Assembly: GCF_945901735.1 (NCBI RefSeq) | Contig: NZ_CAMDLM010000005.1 | Coordinates: forward strand, 62,001-126,000 | Direction of reading: 5' to 3' | Length of the DNA stretch: 64,000 bases | DNA from: Limnohabitans sp. Rim8 | GTDB lineage: Bacteria; Pseudomonadota; Gammaproteobacteria; Burkholderiales; Burkholderiaceae_C | Program-made: the position numbers and the translations under genes | Shown here: in pieces, positions 62,509 through 64,000 of the stretch | Layout: each line of letters begins with the position of its first letter | Numbering within the stretch: position 1 is the first letter of the stretch | The notes under the pieces: model-generated | The model's input: the letters and a program-made list of their open reading frames with translations, nothing else | What the model was told of the DNA's origin: nothing | The model's database searches: none

Positions 62509-64000
62509 ATGGAATTTTTTGAAAGCTTGTCGCAGGGTTTTGCGGCGCTGGGCACCTGGCCAATCGTGCTGTCCCTGTTGCTGGGCTCGGCTTTGGGCAT
62601 TGTGGTGGGCGTGCTGCCCGGTGTGGGGCCGGGTGTGTCGATTGCCGTGCTGCTGCCCTTCACTTACGGCATGGCACCGCTGGCGGGCATTTCTTTGCTG
62701 CTGGGGGTCTACTGCGGCGCCTTTTACGGCGGCGCGGTCACGTCCATCCTGATCCGAACGCCGGGCGAGGCCTCGTCCATCATGACCATGTTTGACGGCT
62801 ACCCCATGGCCCGCAACGGTCAAGCGCAAAGGGCCTTGTCGCTGGCCTTCATGTCGGCTTTCATTGGCGGCATTGTGAGCGCCTTGCTGCTCGGCCTGGC
62901 GGCCCGACCGCTGGCGGGTTTTGCCGCCAAATTTGGCGCACCCGAAACCGTGATGGCCATCTTGTTGGCCAGCCTGTGTGTGGGCAAAGCCTATCAGCGC
63001 CAGTTTGCCTCGGCCATGATGATGATGTGCTTCGGGTTCTTCCTGGCCACCGTGGGCATCGACCCCAACTCCAACGAGCAACGCTACACGCTGGGCATCC
63101 CCGCCTTGCTCAGCGGCATCCCTTTGGTGCCGGTGGCGGTGGGCATGTTCGGCATGGCGCAGGCTTTGGTCATGGTCAGCTCGCCGGTGCCCACGTTTGA
63201 TTCTTCTCTGATTGGCCGTGCAGGTGTCTCCTGGCGGGCCTTTCTGGAGCCTTTCAAGTACCCTAAAACCCTGGCCAAAGGCCTGTTCCTGGGCTCGGCC
63301 ATCGGGGTCTTGCCCGCTGTGGGTGCGGCCCTGTCCACCTCATTGGCTTACTTTTGGGCGCAACGCGGGGCCAAAGACCCCACACCTTTTGGCGAAGGCA
63401 ACCCCGAGGGCATTGTGGCCGCCGAGAGCGCCAACAACTCCAACTCGGGCGGCGCCATGATCACGGTGCTGGCGCTGGGCATTCCGGGCGATGTCATCAC
63501 CGCTATCATCATGGGGGTGTTTGTGGTGCACGGCATTGTGCCGGGCCCGTCGCTGTTCATGGACCGTCCCGAAATCATCAACGGCGTGCTGTCGGCCTTG
63601 TTTGTCATCAACGTGGTCATCTTGATTTTGCTCGTGTTGTGCGTCAAACCCCTGGCCCGTCTGGCTTATGTGAACCCACGCATTCTGGGCCTGGCCATTT
63701 TGGCGCTGTGCTTTGTGGGGGCCTACTCGGCGGCCAACTCCATGTATTTCGTGCTGATTGCCATCGTGTTCGGCGTCTTCGGACTGGTGTGTGCGCGGGC
63801 CAATATCCCCACCATTCCGCTCATTTTGGGCATGGTCATGGGCGACACACTGGAGTCAGCCCTGCGCCAGGCGCTGGGTCGCAGCGACGGCTCCCTGATG
63901 CCCTTCATCGAACGCCCGATTGCAGCGAGCATCCTGGCCGTCATGGTTCTGATGCTGGTCTGGCCCTGGCTTTCCCGCGTGTTGATCAAAAGCAAAGAAT
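62509..64000 (+). CDS. tctA: TctA-type large permease subunit (3' end missing)
   Basis: The first 497 residues of a TctA permease; no stop is reached by the window end, though the family length of about 500 suggests only a few residues are missing. The hallmark N-terminal repeat is GIVVGVLPGVGPGVSIAVLL, then GVYCGAFYGGAVTSILIRTP and, in the second repeat, LFLGSAIGVLPAVGAALSTS and GGAMITVLALGIPGDVITAI. About eleven or twelve membrane segments are visible. With tctC and tctB it forms a secondary, ion-driven carboxylate importer. Confidence 0.95.
   Translation, partial: MEFFESLSQGFAALGTWPIVLSLLLGSALGIVVGVLPGVGPGVSIAVLLPFTYGMAPLAGISLLLGVYCGAFYGGAVTSILIRTPGEASSIMTMFDGYPMARNGQAQRALSLAFMSAFIGGIVSALLLGLAARPLAGFAAKFGAPETVMAILLASLCVGKAYQRQFASAMMMMCFGFFLATVGIDPNSNEQRYTLGIPALLSGIPLVPVAVGMFGMAQALVMVSSPVPTFDSSLIGRAGVSWRAFLEPFKYPKTLAKGLFLGSAIGVLPAVGAALSTSLAYFWAQRGAKDPTPFGEGNPEGIVAAESANNSNSGGAMITVLALGIPGDVITAIIMGVFVVHGIVPGPSLFMDRPEIINGVLSALFVINVVILILLVLCVKPLARLAYVNPRILGLAILALCFVGAYSAANSMYFVLIAIVFGVFGLVCARANIPTIPLILGMVMGDTLESALRQALGRSDGSLMPFIERPIAASILAVMVLMLVWPWLSRVLIKSKE

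Overview
The window looks like the chromosome of a GC-rich betaproteobacterium, most likely in the Comamonadaceae (Comamonas/Rhodoferax/Limnohabitans-like). The reasons are the protocatechuate 4,5-cleavage genes in the Comamonas pmdE-F-D-A-B-C order, five Bug/TctC-type periplasmic receptors, an autotransporter with an extended signal peptide, and dense catabolic operons, each beside its own regulator. This is inference from gene content; no 16S gene or database search was available. No tRNA, rRNA or CRISPR array was seen.

Layout. 1-9446 is a catabolic island: a TTT receptor, two KstD-like flavin desaturases (one fused to a NIPSNAP domain), a shikimate-dehydrogenase-like enzyme, a Gfo/Idh/MocA oxidoreductase, an IclR regulator, a TIM-barrel enzyme and an acyl-CoA dehydrogenase, followed by a CoA-transferase (9767-11341). 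11360-19297 (minus strand) is the protocatechuate 4,5-cleavage operon pmdEFDABC with an MFS transporter, aroE and a ferredoxin, and with a divergent LysR gene at 19584. The operon spacers hold several hairpin-forming REP/REPIN-like repeats. 20580-27034 is a decayed accessory zone: an MNT-HEPN toxin-antitoxin pair whose toxin has an in-frame stop, a wrecked umuC, a lipoprotein hydrolase, a glycine-rich autotransporter, and two gene remnants joined 5' end to 5' end. 27132-38252 carries mixed genes: peptide-binding protein, SOUL protein, HNH nuclease, PNPOx-like protein, an SOS-controlled cho, a hydratase, an MBL hydrolase, a transglutaminase, a C45 acyltransferase, an M81 peptidase and a GntR regulator.

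38368-47371 holds a PdxA-like/TTT-receptor pair and, convergent to it, a five-gene operon (aldehyde dehydrogenase, TPP enzyme, TTT receptor, two FAD monooxygenases) that looks like uptake and oxidation of an aromatic acid. 47557-55338 is more housekeeping: a Liv-type receptor, tsaD, a ModA-like receptor, ybiB-cobA, an intact ccdAB, a BaiN-type flavoprotein, rpsU and yqeY. 55347-64000 returns to catabolism: LysR, TTT receptor and GMC oxidoreductase; then MarR, class III aminotransferase and a tctCBA transporter that runs off the window end.

How it works together. Organic acids are captured by Bug receptors, oxidised by flavoenzymes and dehydrogenases, and (at least for protocatechuate) opened by PmdAB and converted by PmdC, D, E and F to pyruvate and oxaloacetate. 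The most interesting untested idea is that the left island aromatises alicyclic keto-acids and feeds the adjacent pmd operon.
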